DNA of 7,318 bases, taken from positions 1-7,318 of the forward strand of contig DLVS01000486.1 of NCBI GenBank assembly GCA_003445095.1. The letters run 5' to 3'. Below, in pieces: positions 6,237 through 7,318 of this stretch. Below the pieces are notes generated by a model. That model was not told the origin of the DNA. It saw nothing but the letters and a program-made list of their open reading frames with translations, and searched no databases. Both the position numbers and the translations under genes were made by a program. The stretch comes from Verrucomicrobiales bacterium. GTDB lineage: Bacteria; Verrucomicrobiota; Verrucomicrobiia; Limisphaerales; UBA9464. Position 1 is the first letter of the stretch, and every line of letters begins with the position of its first letter.

Positions 6237-7318
6237 ATGACGACACCTAACTTACTAATCGTTGATGATGAGAAAACGACCCGCGACGGGTTGCGGGCCG
6301 CATTGGAGGACAAGTTTGAAGTCTATGTGGCGGAAGACGCGCAATCTGCCTGGCAATTGCTCGAGAAGGAGAACTTCGCGGTGCTGCTGACGGATCTCCG
6401 AATGGCGGGCGAGGACGGCCTCAAATTGATCCGGCGAGCCAAGTCACTCGACCCGGCGCCGGTATGCATTTTGATGACGGCATACGGATCGGAAGACGTC
6501 GCCGTGCAGGCAATGAAAGAGGGAGCCGACGACTATATCTCCAAAGGAAAGCTACAGATCGACGAGTTGGAGCTGCGCATTCGACGTGCGCTGCAGCGGC
6601 GGAGTCTGGAATCGGAAAACACGCAACTGCATCAGCGGCTCGACCAGAAGTTCGGGATGGAAACGTTGATCGGTGAAGCCCCCGCCATGAAGGAGGTTTT
6701 CGAGACGATCCAGGCGGTGGCTCCCACGAAGGCGACGGTGCTGATTACCGGCGAGAGCGGCACGGGCAAGGAACTCGTGGCCAAAGCGATTCATCAGAAC
6801 AGTCCACGGGCGCGAGGGCCGCTGGTCACGGTCAATTGTGCGGCTTTGCCGGCTACCTTGTTAGAGAGTGAGCTCTTTGGAGCGGAACGGGGCGCCTATA
6901 CCGGAGCCCACGAACGGCGCATCGGCCGGATCGAACAGGCTCAGGGTGGAACGCTGTTTCTGGATGAAATCGGCGAGATCGACGCCACCACTCAGGTGAA
7001 GCTACTGCGTTTTCTGGGTGAGCGGACCTTTGAGCGGCTCGGCTCGAGCAAAACCCTCACGGCCGACGTGCGGTTGCTCACCGCGACGAACAAGGACCTG
7101 TTAGTCTTGGTGAAGGAAGGGAAGTTTCGCGAAGACCTCTATTATCGACTGGCCGTCGTGCCCATTCATTTGCCGCCGCTGCGTGAACGCGGGGTGGACA
7201 TTCCGGCCCTGACAAGTCGTTTTTTGAAGGAGTTCGCCACCGACAACAACAAGCCGGTGAGTTCACTGAGCACCGAAGCCATGGAACTGCTGCTCAAGTA
7301 TCACTGGCCGGGCAACGT
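6237..7318 (+). CDS. Sigma-54-dependent NtrC-family response regulator (3' partial)
   Basis: ATG 6237 opens a frame that runs off the window after 360 codons. Residues 1-120 form a receiver domain: acidic Asp10/Asp11, phospho-acceptor Asp53 in LLTDLRM, switch Thr81 in LMTAYGS and Lys103. A short linker (SLESENTQLHQRL) leads to an AAA+ sigma-54 interaction domain from about 143. It carries Walker A GESGTGKE at 172-179, the sigma-54 contact loop GAYTGA at 219-224 (canonical GAFTGA), Walker B TLFLDE at 239-244, VKLLRFL at 254-260, DVRLLTATN at 277-285, FREDLYYRL at 297-305 and LPPLRER at 312-318. The end YHWPGN is the usual junction before the DNA-binding HTH, which is beyond the window. It should activate sigma-54 promoters by ATP-driven open-complex formation after phosphorylation. 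No partner kinase is in view. The start lacks a Shine-Dalgarno site, but the receiver aligns from its first residues. Confidence 0.95.
   Translation, partial: MTTPNLLIVDDEKTTRDGLRAALEDKFEVYVAEDAQSAWQLLEKENFAVLLTDLRMAGEDGLKLIRRAKSLDPAPVCILMTAYGSEDVAVQAMKEGADDYISKGKLQIDELELRIRRALQRRSLESENTQLHQRLDQKFGMETLIGEAPAMKEVFETIQAVAPTKATVLITGESGTGKELVAKAIHQNSPRARGPLVTVNCAALPATLLESELFGAERGAYTGAHERRIGRIEQAQGGTLFLDEIGEIDATTQVKLLRFLGERTFERLGSSKTLTADVRLLTATNKDLLVLVKEGKFREDLYYRLAVVPIHLPPLRERGVDIPALTSRFLKEFATDNNKPVSSLSTEAMELLLKYHWPGN

Overview
The window is GC-rich DNA from an environmental bacterium, most likely Verrucomicrobiota and probably the Limisphaerales/Pedosphaera-type lineage. This rests on three things: the PKD plus jelly-roll plus C-terminal beta-domain architecture of the first gene, a PEP-CTERM sorting tail in the gap after it, and the lack of clear Shine-Dalgarno sites before most starts. 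The taxonomic call is inference from protein style; no marker gene is present.

Layout: (1) 1-1277, plus strand: the 3' part of a large secreted or surface protein. (2) 1278-1990: a gene-poor gap with a degraded minus-strand PEP-CTERM gene end, a perfect 20-bp palindrome and two hairpins after the desulfurase gene. (3) 1991-3235, minus: a complete NifS/IscS-type cysteine desulfurase. (4) 3298-4109, plus: a two-gene operon of a small TPR protein and a Rieske [2Fe-2S] ferredoxin, overlapping by 4 bp and ending in a hairpin terminator. (5) 5940-4118, minus: a half-size EamA-like membrane protein followed 5 bp later by a PaaK-type aryl/acyl-CoA ligase. (6) 5941-6236: a divergent intergenic region. 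(7) 6237 to the end, plus: an NtrC-family sigma-54 response regulator, cut by the window edge.

The clearest functional link is between (3) and (4). A sulfur-mobilising enzyme is divergent from an operon encoding an Fe-S protein, so the desulfurase could supply cluster sulfur to the Rieske protein, but this is inferred from position only. The EamA/ligase pair looks co-transcribed, possibly for transport and CoA activation of an organic acid. The regulator may control that pair or genes beyond the window. I see no phage, CRISPR, toxin-antitoxin or clearly new multi-gene system. The less ordinary items are the orphan TPR-Rieske pair, the decayed PEP-CTERM gene beside a palindromic element, the terminator inside the ligase 3' end, and the atypical residues of the NtrC-like regulator.
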